A stretch of DNA of 64,000 nucleotides, taken from positions 1 through 64,000 of the forward strand of contig NZ_QEWP01000007.1 of NCBI RefSeq assembly GCF_003121985.1. The letters are read 5' to 3'. The translations under genes were made by a program, and so were the position numbers. This document shows, piece after piece, positions 19,968-28,812 of this stretch. The notes below the pieces were generated by a model. The model searched no databases and had not been told where the DNA came from. It saw nothing but the letters and a program-made list of their open reading frames with translations. How positions within the stretch are numbered: position 1 is the stretch's first letter; every line of letters starts with the position of its first letter. The DNA is from Marinilabilia rubra (GTDB lineage Bacteria; Bacteroidota; Bacteroidia; Bacteroidales; Marinilabiliaceae).

Positions 19968-20078
19968 TGAACCATATCAGACATATAAGGGCATATGAGT
20001 TTTAAGTGAAATTTATTGGGTTTGAGTACGTGTCACTTGCATGGCTTTCTCATCTAATATGCCTTATATGGTTAAACC
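19968..20078. repeat. Short inverted repeat pair in a gap
   Basis: AACCATATCAGACATATAAGG followed by GCATATGAG on the left and CTCATCTAATATGCC followed by TTATATGGTT on the right form imperfect inverted arms about 110 bp apart, next to the 3' end of the group II intron. No gene is seen between 19840 and 20139. Confidence 0.4.
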
Positions 20079-20139
20079 CATTTCATCTGTGTCTTATCCC
20101 GAATGGGGCGGAACAAGTTGTGCTTAAAACAGGCTCCGG

Positions 20140-22037
20140 GTAGAGCGGCTCATTACTTTGCCGCTCCCCCACAGATCCGTACGAGCGGATTTCCCGCATA
20201 CGGTTCCTCTCAACTTGGTTTCGCTGAAAGATAAGAATGATATATCCTGGGTTTTAACAATGGACACCATTGGGTCACCAGCTTGGTGAACCGCTCCCAT
20301 TGCCATGTTGGCTTCCCCCCTCGTCTGTTCAGCCATTTATGCATCAAGCGTCTGACCTGATGATAATAGCCGGCCAGTCTTCGGGAATTGAAAGTTATGC
20401 CATAATAATTGTAGTATCCACGAAGTTTGACATTCAAATCCCGGATAATATCCCTGATTTTATTGTGCCTGTTTCGCTTCAACCATTCCCCCGTTTTGTT
20501 TAGAGCCTCCGAGTATTTCTTTTTGCTCGTTTTGCGTTTGAGTATTGGGTTTCCTTTTCTGCTTTTACCTAAATAGTGGGTAAAGCCCAGAAAATCAAAA
20601 CTCCTGTTTCCCCGGTCTGGTTTGTTCAGATTTACCATCCGGGTCTTTCCCTGATGTAATTGAAGAAAATATTTCTCAAACCGTTTGAAAAGCACTCCCA
20701 TTACACGGTTTGCATCTTCTTCTCTCTCAAACCCGAGTACAAAGTCATCCGCATATCGAACAATAAAACTCCTGCCCTTCAATCTGGGTTGGATAACCTC
20801 TGAAAACCATTCATCCAACACATAATGCAGATAAATGTTACTCAACAAAGGAGATACTATGCCGCCTTGCGGCGTCCCTTCTTCAGGGTAACTTAGGATT
20901 TCATCCTCAAGAATTCCTGCTTTAAGCCATTTATCAAGCATTTTGCGTACTTTCCCATCCTTCACCCTTTGGTCAAGAAAATTCCTTAGCTGGCCATGGT
21001 TGATGCTCCCGAAATAGTCCTGGATGTCTGCGTCTATTATGTAACGCATTCCTCCAAAACTAACTTGCTGAAACATGTATTCTATAGCCTTGTGACACGA
21101 ACGGTTGGGGCGGAATCCATACGAGAAACCTTTAAATATTCCCTCATAGATGGGTTCCAATACCCGCCGTACTGCTGATTGAAGAACCTTATCTTCTATC
21201 CTAGGTATGCCTAACGGTCGCTTATCGGTTTTTCCTTTCGGGATGTAAACCCTCCGGATGGAAGGTGCTTTGTAGCGTCCCGATTTATACTCAGATAATA
21301 ATTCCGGTAAGCGCTTTTCAGTTACCCGCGAATAATCAAACCAATCCTGTCCGTCAGTCCCTGCTGAACTATACTTGTTGAGTTTCATAAACTCCTTGTA
21401 TAGCATTTCGCAGGTAATGAACTGGCTCAGGTTGGTCAATGGTTCTTCCTTGAATTTCCTTGCCCGCTCTGCTATTTGCAGTTCTACAGTTAACATTTCT
21501 TCCATGTCGCTGGTACAATTAATGTTTCTAAACTACAAACCCAATATTAAGGCATCCCTTATCCTATATTTGGATAAGTTTTCCCTTCCCTACTCTCTGG
21601 CTCTCATGGGACTGATTCGCCAGATTTCAACCGGTACTATGGAGATGCTAAGACTGCCTTCACCCGTCTCCCCGCCTTCGGTTTCCCTCGGTGGTGGATA
21701 CCATTTACGGTATTGTCTCTTTCTTTGCGCCATATCAGATGACAATACAGACCTGACAGGCCAGGGCCTTTCGGGTGCGGTATGCCCTTATTGACCGCCC
21801 TTCGCATGGAGGTGGGAGGCTCTCCCAAGTTCCCGTAGAAACCCTATTTTGCATTTGCCATGCTCGGCGACCCCGGTCGGGCACAGTCTCCTTACCATGG
21901 CGGATCCTGCACTTCTGTTCCCACAAGCAGCAATGTGAAAACCCTAACATTAGCTTTCTTTTCGAGGCTTTGTTACACGGCTTTTGCATTTCCTGTGTAC
22001 GCTTCGTGCCGCCATTTCTGACGACGACGCAACACTT
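20140..22037 (-). mobile_element. Group II intron 1 (5' end approximate)
   Basis: The RNA is on the minus strand. Domain V is recognisable at 20174-20206 (arms GAACCGTATGCGGG / CCGCTCGTACGGATC) and domain VI at about 20140-20172 (GGGGGAGCGGC / GCCGCTCTAC); ending in AC puts the 3' boundary at 20140. The reverse transcriptase/maturase ORF lies inside. The region 21506 to about 22037 should hold domains I-III. The 5' boundary is not clear: GTGTTGCG near 22037 is the best G-U start, not the GUGYG consensus. No split host gene is recognised on either side. Confidence 0.8.
20210..21505 (-). CDS. ltrA: Group II intron reverse transcriptase/maturase 1
   Basis: A 431-aa intron-encoded protein. RT domain with PLGIPRIEDKVLQ, GFSYGFRPNRSCH, EGTPQGGIVSPLLSNIYL and the catalytic RYADDF, followed by a thumb and a GIIM-type maturase region (KLRGYYNYYGI, residues about 355-400). 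No HNH endonuclease domain is visible. Its C-terminus ends just before domain V, as expected for an ORF in domain IV. Only distantly similar to the second intron protein in this window. Confidence 0.93.
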   Translation of the reverse strand: MEEMLTVELQIAERARKFKEEPLTNLSQFITCEMLYKEFMKLNKYSSAGTDGQDWFDYSRVTEKRLPELLSEYKSGRYKAPSIRRVYIPKGKTDKRPLGIPRIEDKVLQSAVRRVLEPIYEGIFKGFSYGFRPNRSCHKAIEYMFQQVSFGGMRYIIDADIQDYFGSINHGQLRNFLDQRVKDGKVRKMLDKWLKAGILEDEILSYPEEGTPQGGIVSPLLSNIYLHYVLDEWFSEVIQPRLKGRSFIVRYADDFVLGFEREEDANRVMGVLFKRFEKYFLQLHQGKTRMVNLNKPDRGNRSFDFLGFTHYLGKSRKGNPILKRKTSKKKYSEALNKTGEWLKRNRHNKIRDIIRDLNVKLRGYYNYYGITFNSRRLAGYYHQVRRLMHKWLNRRGGKPTWQWERFTKLVTQWCPLLKPRIYHSYLSAKPS

Positions 22038-22152
22038 GGTTCCGGGTGCTGGTTAAGCTTTCCCGGGTAGGATTGATTACCTACTGGTTTCTAATGAAAA
22101 GTTTCAAAGAACTATGCGCTAATCCCCTTTTCACGGGCTTTGCTTGGCGCAA

Positions 22153-22443
22153 GCTGCTGAAAAAGTCAACAGCCTCATTTTTTTTCTCTTTTCAATGTTC
22201 TTTTTGGCATTGCCCCAAAAAGAACCCAAATCCCGAATTAAGTTTTGTAAGGTTTTTGGTGGGCCAAAAACCCACAAAAACTATCCTCGGGAAGTCCGTT
22301 AAAACCTATCATCCCGCAAAAGCCAAAATTTCCGACCCCTGCGCAAGGCCTTAAAAGTCGCCCATTTTGGCTTTTCGCAAACCGCTGGCCCGGAGAACGG
22401 ACAAGCCAACGCGCCGTTTGAATACTAAGATTTGTAGCTGTTT
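22153..22443 (+). repeat. Dispersed repeat family copy 1
   Basis: Begins GCTGCTGAAAAAGTCAACAG, has a hairpin CTTTTTGGCATTGCCCCAAAAAG, then CGCAAGGCCTTAAAAGTCGC, CCGGAGAACGGACAAGCC and ends near AATACTAAGATTTGTAGCTG. The inverse copy is at 27571-27811 and another at 60420-60673. No open frame is shared among the copies. 22444-22616 is AT-rich with nothing recognised. Confidence 0.7.
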
Positions 22444-22616
22444 TGAAATATTCTTATAGAACAAAAAATCTCTAAAAATTTGTTTGGATAAATTTATGAG
22501 TGCAAAATTATTAATTTAAATTCTGAAATAACCTTTCACTTTTTACTGTTAGCATTTAATACAATTCGCTAATATTTAAATTACAAAGCATTATTCAACA
22601 AGCTCTAAAATAAATT

Positions 22617-23585
22617 TTACCAGTTATCATCCGGATCGGGAGTATACGATTTGTACCACTCATTCTCACCGCCCTGGGCATAATCGTAAGACCGGCTGAG
22701 CAGATCGGTCATTTCTGCTTCCGTCAAAGGCTTAAAGCGGCGGGCGGTTTCAATATTCTCTTTCAGCATTTTGAGCGAATCCATACCTGAGCAGAGTGTT
22801 GATATGGGCATACTCATGGCGAAGCGCAGGCATTCTTCCACTGTGGCGGCCCCTTTTTTCACCAAAACGGCATTGCCGGCCAGCGACTTCATGCCTATTA
22901 CACCGATGTTTTTCTCTACTGCCACGGGCAATACATTTTGCGTAAAACTCAGATAATGGTGGTCCATGGGATTGATGGGCATTTGAACTGTCTCCCAGTC
23001 AAAACCCCGGTTGATCATTTCCAGATGCACCTTTGGACGATGGTGCCCCGTGAAGCCAATGTGCTTAATCTTTCCCTGCTCCTTGGCTTTCAGTGCAAAA
23101 TCCAATACCCCTGAGGAATAGATTTCTTCAACCTCTTTCATTTCATCCAACTCATGAAACTGCCAGACATCAATCACATCTGTTTGGAGCCTTCTCAGAC
23201 TGTCCTCTAAATGCTGCTGAGCCCTTTTGGGTTCCCGTCCATGATGCTTGGTCATCAGTATAGCCTTATCACGGTAACCATCTCTCAGGGCTTTGCCCAT
23301 TCTTTCCTCACTCCGTCCATCGTGATATTCCCAGGCATTGTCCAGGAAATTAACACCTTCGTCAATGGCCGTGCGAATCATGGTGATGGATTCCTGTTCG
23401 GTCAGACTTTCTTTTCCGATGTGGTAGCCCCCAACGGTGATCAGTGAGACTTCAAGTCCGGTTTTTCCAAGCTTGCGGTAAGGCAATCCGTTCTTAACAG
23501 TCATACCCGGAGCCATCATACCCATCGACAATCCTGCTGCCGTAGCTGCTGTTCTTCTGATAAATTCGCGCCGATTAATTCCCAT
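22617..23585 (-). CDS. Tat-exported aldo/keto reductase
   Basis: A 322-aa protein starting at the ATG at 23585 (a GTG 21 nt upstream is also open). The N-terminus has the twin-arginine signal NRREFIRRTAATAAG, so it should be exported folded. The aldo/keto reductase barrel follows: GKTGLEVSLITVGGYH, DNAWEYHDGRSEERMG with the catalytic Asp/Tyr, KHHGR in place of the classic lysine segment, and DVWQFHEL. It likely oxidises or reduces a sugar or aldehyde; substrate unknown. Stand-alone. Confidence 0.88.
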   Translation of the reverse strand: MGINRREFIRRTAATAAGLSMGMMAPGMTVKNGLPYRKLGKTGLEVSLITVGGYHIGKESLTEQESITMIRTAIDEGVNFLDNAWEYHDGRSEERMGKALRDGYRDKAILMTKHHGREPKRAQQHLEDSLRRLQTDVIDVWQFHELDEMKEVEEIYSSGVLDFALKAKEQGKIKHIGFTGHHRPKVHLEMINRGFDWETVQMPINPMDHHYLSFTQNVLPVAVEKNIGVIGMKSLAGNAVLVKKGAATVEECLRFAMSMPISTLCSGMDSLKMLKENIETARRFKPLTEAEMTDLLSRSYDYAQGGENEWYKSYTPDPDDNW

Positions 23586-23791
23586 GGTGATAAGTTTTTT
23601 ATTCACTTAAGGGTAATGATTTTCAGCGGTTTTTTGTTCAGGGACAATCCGTTAAAAAAATTTCAAACGCAAATGCGCAAAGCCTTTAATTGCAATATGG
23701 GATCGTCTTCAATAAAAAAGCTGTTTTGGGGTTGCTTTTAGAGACACACCGAAGTTTTGATTCAGGAAATAACTGATTTTCGGGAAGTACC

Positions 23792-24742
23792 TTATCCAAA
23801 AAGGGTATGAGTTGCTATTGATTTGACTTTCCTCTCCGTAATGATATCCTTTTCAACAACCTCCCCAAACAATAGGGGTGAATCAACCGAGTGTTTTTCA
23901 CAGTTTTTAGAAACCACTCCATTGTTAATATTGGCATAACAATACAGGCACCCGTGCTTACAGGTATTATAGGCACCAATATCTATACTTTCGATGCAGC
24001 CACATTCTTTCCTTTGGTTTTTATCTTTGGCCGATTTAATCTTCTCATTTAACAACCTTTCAATCAATACATTGTCAACACATCTGTTAGGCCACATTCC
24101 ATAAGTGGATAGGTCCATGGTTTCAGCACAGGTATGAAGAGATAAATTTTGCTCATCTGCTATTTTCTTCAATTCCGGCGATAAGAAATGAATTTCATCA
24201 GCAGAAAGCTCCCGGACAGTCGTGTCTTTGAGGTTTCTCTTACACTTTTTGTAAAGATCAATAAAACTGATCACGCATTTTTCAGTAAAAGGGCTTAAGC
24301 GTTCTGCAATTGACCTGAAGTATTTGATGTGGTAATCAATGGTGTATTTGTCTGATAGCAAGATTGGGTCGTATCTCCAAATTACTCTTTCTTTCCCAAT
24401 TTTTTTGGACAGCTCTGTAAATGTTTCAATAATATCTTTCTTTCGAGGTACTCCCGGTTCCAGATCGCTGCCATACGAATTAACGGTAAACAGAAAATAA
24501 TAGTGATATTCGGAAAGCTCTGACAACCTTTTGATAAAAGGCCCGGGATTTTTGGTCCAGAAAACGAAACAATCAACATGCTCCTTTGATAACGAAACCT
24601 TACTGATACGTCCGGGGTGCATCGGATTTCGCACATACACAAAGCCGTCCTTTATCCGGTTGAAAAACCACTCGGTGAAGTAAGCCGGAATATCGGTACG
24701 TCTACTGGCGCTTATTATCATGGGGGGTGTTTTTTGTTTCAA
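23792..24742 (-). CDS. DUF1848 family protein
   Basis: A 316-aa protein of unknown function. The N-terminal ISASRRTDIPAYF, the FVFWTKNPGPF segment and the C-terminal cysteine cluster CGCIESIDIGAYNTCKHGC...CYAN are diagnostic of DUF1848. The cysteine spacing suggests Fe-S binding and a distant relation to radical-SAM proteins, but that is inference. Complete; flanked by gaps. Confidence 0.85.
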   Translation of the reverse strand: MKQKTPPMIISASRRTDIPAYFTEWFFNRIKDGFVYVRNPMHPGRISKVSLSKEHVDCFVFWTKNPGPFIKRLSELSEYHYYFLFTVNSYGSDLEPGVPRKKDIIETFTELSKKIGKERVIWRYDPILLSDKYTIDYHIKYFRSIAERLSPFTEKCVISFIDLYKKCKRNLKDTTVRELSADEIHFLSPELKKIADEQNLSLHTCAETMDLSTYGMWPNRCVDNVLIERLLNEKIKSAKDKNQRKECGCIESIDIGAYNTCKHGCLYCYANINNGVVSKNCEKHSVDSPLLFGEVVEKDIITERKVKSIATHTLFG

Positions 24743-24881
24743 GTCATCAGGTAATCTTCGAAGGCAAAGTTATACAATCTCTATCCAAATCACTTCTCAG
24801 TAAAGGACATTGCCTCAACATCTATTCTTCTTCAATTCCCCAATCCACCAAAAACCCAAATAGGCAAAAGAAATCTACTTA

Positions 24882-24958
24882 GTGCCTGTCCATAAAGTAC
24901 CACTTACTGACCAGACACATCTCCAGGAACAAACTTTGCTTAATTTATAGACGGGCTC
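24882..24958. repeat. 77-bp MITE with 6-bp target duplication TACTTA
   Basis: Ends GTGCCTGTCCATAAAG and, read inverted, GAGCCCGTCTATAAAT. Direct repeats TACTTA at 24876-24881 and 24959-24964. Same family as 6623-6773. The rest of the 24743-25033 gap shows nothing else. Confidence 0.72.
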
Positions 24959-25033
24959 TACTTAGTAAGATTATCTTAACAACAGATTGCTGTCAAGCCC
25001 GGGTTATTGTCCCTGACCTTGCCCGGCCGTTTA

Positions 25034-26314
25034 TTAAAACAGTTTCACAAATTCTGCACTGGCACCACCGTATCCATCTATCTTCCCACCAACCTGATAA
25101 TTGCGGAAAACGAGGTTCACCTTCACTTGCTCCCCGTTGCGTATTTGCTTCATCTTCCGATCTCCCAGGACTGCTTTTAGCTGCGGCTCGTTTGTGAAAT
25201 GAAAACTGGCAAATAAGGGGCGGGAAAAATCTCCTATTTTAAGATCAATCCCGGGACGTTGATTTTCATCCACATGAAAATCGAGCATATCAGACATGGG
25301 ATTGATTGTAAAGTGACCTCTGAAGTCAAATGTCCCATCCAGGACAATGTTAAAGTGGCTTTGTGGCTCGTAGGTAACTTCAGCTACGGTGTAATTTTTA
25401 ATCTTTTGGGATTGCTCGATGTCTTCAATCTTCACAAGATTGTTTGTTATTCTCCCGCAGCCCTTACCAATCTCACCCGAGCCATTCTCCTCAGTATCTT
25501 CCCGGTTTATCTCGATGGAATAGGGATAAGTATTATCAGACATGCCATCGCTACAAGGTTCTTTACGAATGATTATATGCCTCTGGTATGAATCGGTGCC
25601 ATTAATGGCGGGCCAGACATTCACCTGGACAGCATTTTCCGATATGGCTTTCACCGGAGAGGAGATACCCGATTCAACCACATAGTTATATCTCTTCTTT
25701 TCCTGGCCGGGGCCATCCTGATAAAACATATGGCTGTTTTTAAACTCAACGGACCAGAAAGGTTCAGTTCCAAAGAAAATCGCATTCTTAAGGTCTTCAA
25801 AAGTAATGGCTGGTTGCGGGGCGTTATCCGTTCCGCCTTTGCCCACCTCCCTGGCAGAAAGAATGAAAGGTCGTTCCTGTTCCCGGCCCTTCCTGTTTTC
25901 AGTACGCATTTCATAGGTGATTTCGTACCACTTACCACTGTATTCCGAGTCGCTGTCTCCCGGCCGGAGCCCCATGGCAAAATCCAGATCATTGGTTTCA
26001 TCAGCTATCCGGTACCAAACGCCTTCTTCATCATCCGGTGCCTTAAAAACGACGAAAGTACCGGCAGTGTTGGCCACCATCATCTCAAACTGCGCCCTGA
26101 TGGTAATGGACCCTGTTTCTTTGACTTGAGTAGCAGACAGCAACTCGTCTGAACTGTTTTTATCATTGGCTTGCGTCTGGTGGTCCTCACCCTCTTTTAA
26201 TTCTGTTTTGGTCTCTTTCTGAGATACTTCATCAGATTGTTTTTGACTATTTGTTCCGCAACCTGCAACAAAAAGCAAAGTCAGAGTTACTAAAATAGGT
26301 AAGTGAAGTTTCAT
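25034..26314 (-). CDS. Lipoprotein with COG3650-like domain
   Basis: A 426-aa predicted lipoprotein. From the ATG at 26314 the signal is MKLHLPILVTLTLLFVAGCG with the lipobox cysteine at residue 19; upstream in-frame Mets are rejected because they would hide it. A polar, Glu/Lys-rich linker follows. The central AIFFGTEPFWSVEF segment resembles the COG3650-type domain found in envelope lipoproteins; the C-terminal 110 residues are probably a second beta domain. Function unknown. No partner genes. Confidence 0.72.
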   Translation of the reverse strand: MKLHLPILVTLTLLFVAGCGTNSQKQSDEVSQKETKTELKEGEDHQTQANDKNSSDELLSATQVKETGSITIRAQFEMMVANTAGTFVVFKAPDDEEGVWYRIADETNDLDFAMGLRPGDSDSEYSGKWYEITYEMRTENRKGREQERPFILSAREVGKGGTDNAPQPAITFEDLKNAIFFGTEPFWSVEFKNSHMFYQDGPGQEKKRYNYVVESGISSPVKAISENAVQVNVWPAINGTDSYQRHIIIRKEPCSDGMSDNTYPYSIEINREDTEENGSGEIGKGCGRITNNLVKIEDIEQSQKIKNYTVAEVTYEPQSHFNIVLDGTFDFRGHFTINPMSDMLDFHVDENQRPGIDLKIGDFSRPLFASFHFTNEPQLKAVLGDRKMKQIRNGEQVKVNLVFRNYQVGGKIDGYGGASAEFVKLF

Positions 26315-26459
26315 ATTTATTGTTTTTTGATTTATTATCAGCATTCTCCACACGAGATGACATTCGAAAACATTCAGGATAGGTGATTATTAGTTGCAGA
26401 ATAAGGACCATTTCGAAATTATTTTTACAGACCAATGCAGCTTGCAGGAGTCAATTATA

Positions 26460-26580
26460 GACACCGGAAATCGTGCTGCAGCTTGCGAGGGCCTATCCGG
26501 AGACTAAGAAAATGCGCTGCAGGCTGCAGCGGCCAATTCCTAAGTACTGAAAAGCCCCTGCAGCCTGCAGGGCTTTTCCT
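26460..26580. repeat. Cluster of TGCAGCNTGCAG hairpins
   Basis: Four palindromic units in about 120 bp, each centred on TGCAGCTTGC or TGCAGGCTGCAG/TGCAGCCTGCAG and spaced about 40 bp apart. The last has GCCCCTGCAGCCTGCAGGGC. REP-like. The gap between 26315 and 27921 contains no convincing gene. Confidence 0.6.
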
Positions 26581-26678
26581 GAGCATAAGAGTGGGGTATG
26601 TATAGTGGATTTAACCATCAATAACGTCCTATTGTTATAAGATATAAAGAAAAACGGGGTCATCACAACACATAATGT

Positions 26679-26750
26679 AGAAGCCGGGATCTTGATTATT
26701 CCTGATCATAGGGCTAAAATAGTCTTGCTCTGTGCACAAAAAAGCAGGGA
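26679..26750. repeat. Direct repeat, copy 1 of a 70-bp intergenic sequence
   Basis: Shares ATCATAG-GCTAAAATAGT, GCTC-GTGCACAAAAAA and AAGCCGG stretches with 28736-28806, in the same orientation. In both cases a minus-strand gene lies further left (the lipoprotein gene here, the peptide gene there), so a shared promoter or leader is possible. Confidence 0.55.
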
Positions 26751-26916
26751 GTTAAGAAGAAACCAAGATAGTTCAGAACACTAAACTTTTCAAAATGAAA
26801 CTACAGCATAACAGAATACAATTATTTAAGGCGAACGCCATTACACATTTATCCTTTTAAATTTTAGAGTTTTAAGGATGTTATTAGAGAGTAACATTCA
26901 GAAAATCTGCATAACT

Positions 26917-27151
26917 AGGGCGCGCTGAAAAACGCAAATTTTATTAAATATTAAACACTTATAGGAAATCAATGAGTTAATAGGTGCAAGGTTATTTCAC
27001 AACATACTCGTATTCCTTTGCACTTGAATATAAGAAAACGGCTAATCAAAAGGACAAAATTTACTTCACCGCCCAAATCTCGAAGTATTTTTATACTCCT
27101 TCGATTGGTCGGCTTGTAAATTTTGCCCTTTTGACTTTTTCAGCTGACCCT
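26917..27151. repeat. MITE-like element, AGGG...CCCT ends, target duplication AACT
   Basis: Ends AGGGCGCGCTGAAAAA and, read inverted, AGGGTCAGCTGAAAAA. AACT direct repeats at 26913-26916 and 27152-27155. The interior matches 9899-10125 (for example CAAATCTCGAAGTATTTTTA against CGAATCTCGAAGTATTTCAA). Confidence 0.75.
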
Positions 27152-27570
27152 AACTAAAGACAATAACATTCAAAGAAAAAAGCTTTTCTTTATTGAACTT
27201 GCATTCGTTATAATAATGTGGATGATTTGCAAAAATTAACAATGCGAAATCCAGAACTCAAATTGGGGCTTACATTTGATAGAAGCACATCCCATTGTAT
27301 GTTCTTCGGCTTTTGGATTTTGCTTATCAATTATGCTTTCCATGTTTGCTTTTTTATTGGTATATTCTTTTCTGCTTGGCAAAGTTTCATTGTGAGCAAA
27401 GGATTAAATAGGGCTTGCTGATAAACACTTATGTGTCTGCTTATAAGTATATTGAGTGTGCTTTAACCAGAATGAGGTGCAAGGATGTTTGTTTGAAATC
27501 ACAGTTAGCTTTGCTCTTGGGAAATTCTTTAGGATAAAAATTTAGTAGTTTTTGTTCTGAAAGATTGTTT

Positions 27571-27811
27571 AAAAACAGCTACGCATCTTAGTATTTAAAG
27601 GCGCGCGGGCCCGTCCGTTTTCCGGGCCGGCGGTTGGCGAGAATGCTTAATGGGCGACTTCCAGGCCTTGCGGGCTAGCCGGAAATTAAGCCTGATGCGG
27701 GTGGATAGGTTTAAACGGACTAGACTTTTTTGTTTCTTTTTGGGGCAATGCCAAAAAGAAAATCAATGAAAAAATAAAAATGAGGCTTCTGACTTTTTCA
27801 GCAGCCCCTAA
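27571..27811 (-). repeat. Dispersed repeat family copy 2 (inverted)
   Basis: Reverse complement of the family at 22153-22443 and 60420-60673: AAAAACAGCTACG at one end, TTTTTGGGGCAATGCCAAAAAG hairpin, and GACTTTTTCAGCAGC at the other. Confidence 0.7.
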
Positions 27812-27921
27812 ATAACTCAATATTCAACATTGGCTTAAGATAAAGTATTCAACAATAGCAGATGCAATGTTAACAGAGCATTTTTTCTGTTTTCTTCATA
27901 CCAAGATAAAGTCATTTCACT

Positions 27922-28431
27922 TTATTCTTTCCTGAAGGCAAAATGGAGGATAAGAAAACCACTTAAAAAATAAAGACTTACAATTATCTCATAAAAATAC
28001 TGGATTTGAACCAGTTCTGTAATATACCAATTGGAAATTGAATTAAGCCACTGAATGTCTATGTTTCCAAGATAAACTCCACTTAAGATATTATTTACAA
28101 TAGTGAAAAAAGTATAGCAAAAATGGCTTATAAAAATACTAGCTCCTAAAATATAAAATCCCCAATATTCCATTTGAGGATTATTGATCAATTTACTTAA
28201 GGAAAAGAGGAAACAAAAAAATATTAGAAATGCAATTAGAATAGAAACAGTAACAATTTCCCACCAGATCATTTCAAAATAAATAATAACAGGATTGTAC
28301 TCATATCTTAATTCCGGCGACGCCAAATAAGTTGTCAATATGTCCAGACCAATAAATAAAAGATACAACAATAAGATAAAAGTAAAAACTCCAATTGGTA
28401 ATTTCCCAATTGAAGCATGAAATGAACGCAT
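27922..28431 (-). CDS. Small multi-pass membrane protein, candidate immunity protein
   Basis: 169 aa from the ATG at 28431, which lies 4 nt after the stop codon of the upstream peptide gene; an in-frame ATG at 28467 would overlap it by 32 nt. Four hydrophobic segments (about residues 9-32, 52-78, 92-116, 140-165). The D-x3-T...E-NP pattern after the first segment (LDILTTYL...YEYNPVI) recalls DUF5658-type membrane proteins. Position directly after a bacteriocin-like precursor gene makes immunity or maturation the most likely role; this is inferred from context only. Confidence 0.65.
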   Translation of the reverse strand: MRSFHASIGKLPIGVFTFILLLYLLFIGLDILTTYLASPELRYEYNPVIIYFEMIWWEIVTVSILIAFLIFFCFLFSLSKLINNPQMEYWGFYILGASIFISHFCYTFFTIVNNILSGVYLGNIDIQWLNSISNWYITELVQIQYFYEIIVSLYFLSGFLILHFAFRKE

Positions 28432-28435
28432 GATT

Positions 28436-28666
28436 TTATAGATTGTTACCCGAACCATGTCCAACATTTACATTTGTGCTATCTGCGCTTGCTTCTGTTG
28501 AGTTATTGATATTTCCACTACCTGTATTAACATTGACAGTACATCCTGCCAGGCATACAAGAGCTACACAGCAAAGGGCGACAACAATACCACCATCAGT
28601 TTCTTGAAGTTCATTTTGAGTCAGTTCTTTAAATTCAAATCCTGATTCTAAATTAACGAGATTCAT
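28436..28666 (-). CDS. Double-glycine leader precursor peptide (bacteriocin-like)
   Basis: A 76-aa peptide. Residues 1-26 look like a C39-type leader: acidic and helical with an FKELTQNELQETDGG end, the cleavage site being after G25-G26. The predicted 50-aa core starts IVVALCCVALVCLAGC, with four cysteines (C32, C33, C38, C42) in a hydrophobic stretch, then a Gly/Asn/Ser/Thr-rich tail. The leader fits the class II bacteriocin/natural-product precursor type known from Bacteroidota; the core resembles no family I know and lacks a pediocin YGNGV box. A C39 exporter gene lies 146 nt upstream and a small membrane protein directly downstream. A lipobox-like LAGC occurs in the core, but the leader is not a Sec signal. 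Confidence 0.72.
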   Translation of the reverse strand: MNLVNLESGFEFKELTQNELQETDGGIVVALCCVALVCLAGCTVNVNTGSGNINNSTEASADSTNVNVGHGSGNNL

Positions 28667-28735
28667 AATACTAAAAATATCATTAAATCAACCTTTTCCG
28701 GGCGTTGACCACTTCCCAATCTCAGAAACACTCTG

Positions 28736-28806
28736 TTAGCCGGCATGTTGAATGTTTCTAATCATAGTGCTAAAATAGTTCTGCTCCGTGCACAAAAAAA
28801 GCACGG
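28736..28806. promoter_or_regulatory. 70-bp repeat upstream of the peptide gene, possible promoter
   Basis: Second copy of the sequence at 26679-26750. On the minus strand it contains CCGTGCTTTTTTTGTGCACGG (a possible small hairpin) and TATTTTAG, 7 of 8 bases of the Bacteroidota -7 consensus TAnnTTTG, about 105 nt before the peptide start. Promoter assignment is inference. Confidence 0.35.
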
Positions 28807-28812
28807 AAAAAA

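Noticed and set aside
20210-21505. Retron or defence reverse transcriptase
   Set aside because: Maturase region, domain V and VI and position in domain IV identify a group II intron protein.
23792-24742. Radical SAM enzyme
   Set aside because: Cysteine cluster is C-terminal and lacks the CxxxCxxC SAM motif; DUF1848 is the safer call.
27218-27421. 67-aa plus-strand open frame
   Set aside because: No family features and surrounded by repeat elements; likely not coding.
28436-28666. Lipoprotein reading of the 76-aa peptide (LAGC at residues 39-42)
   Set aside because: The hydrophobic stretch starts 26 residues in, after an acidic segment and a TDGG site, with no basic N-terminus; a C39 exporter is adjacent.
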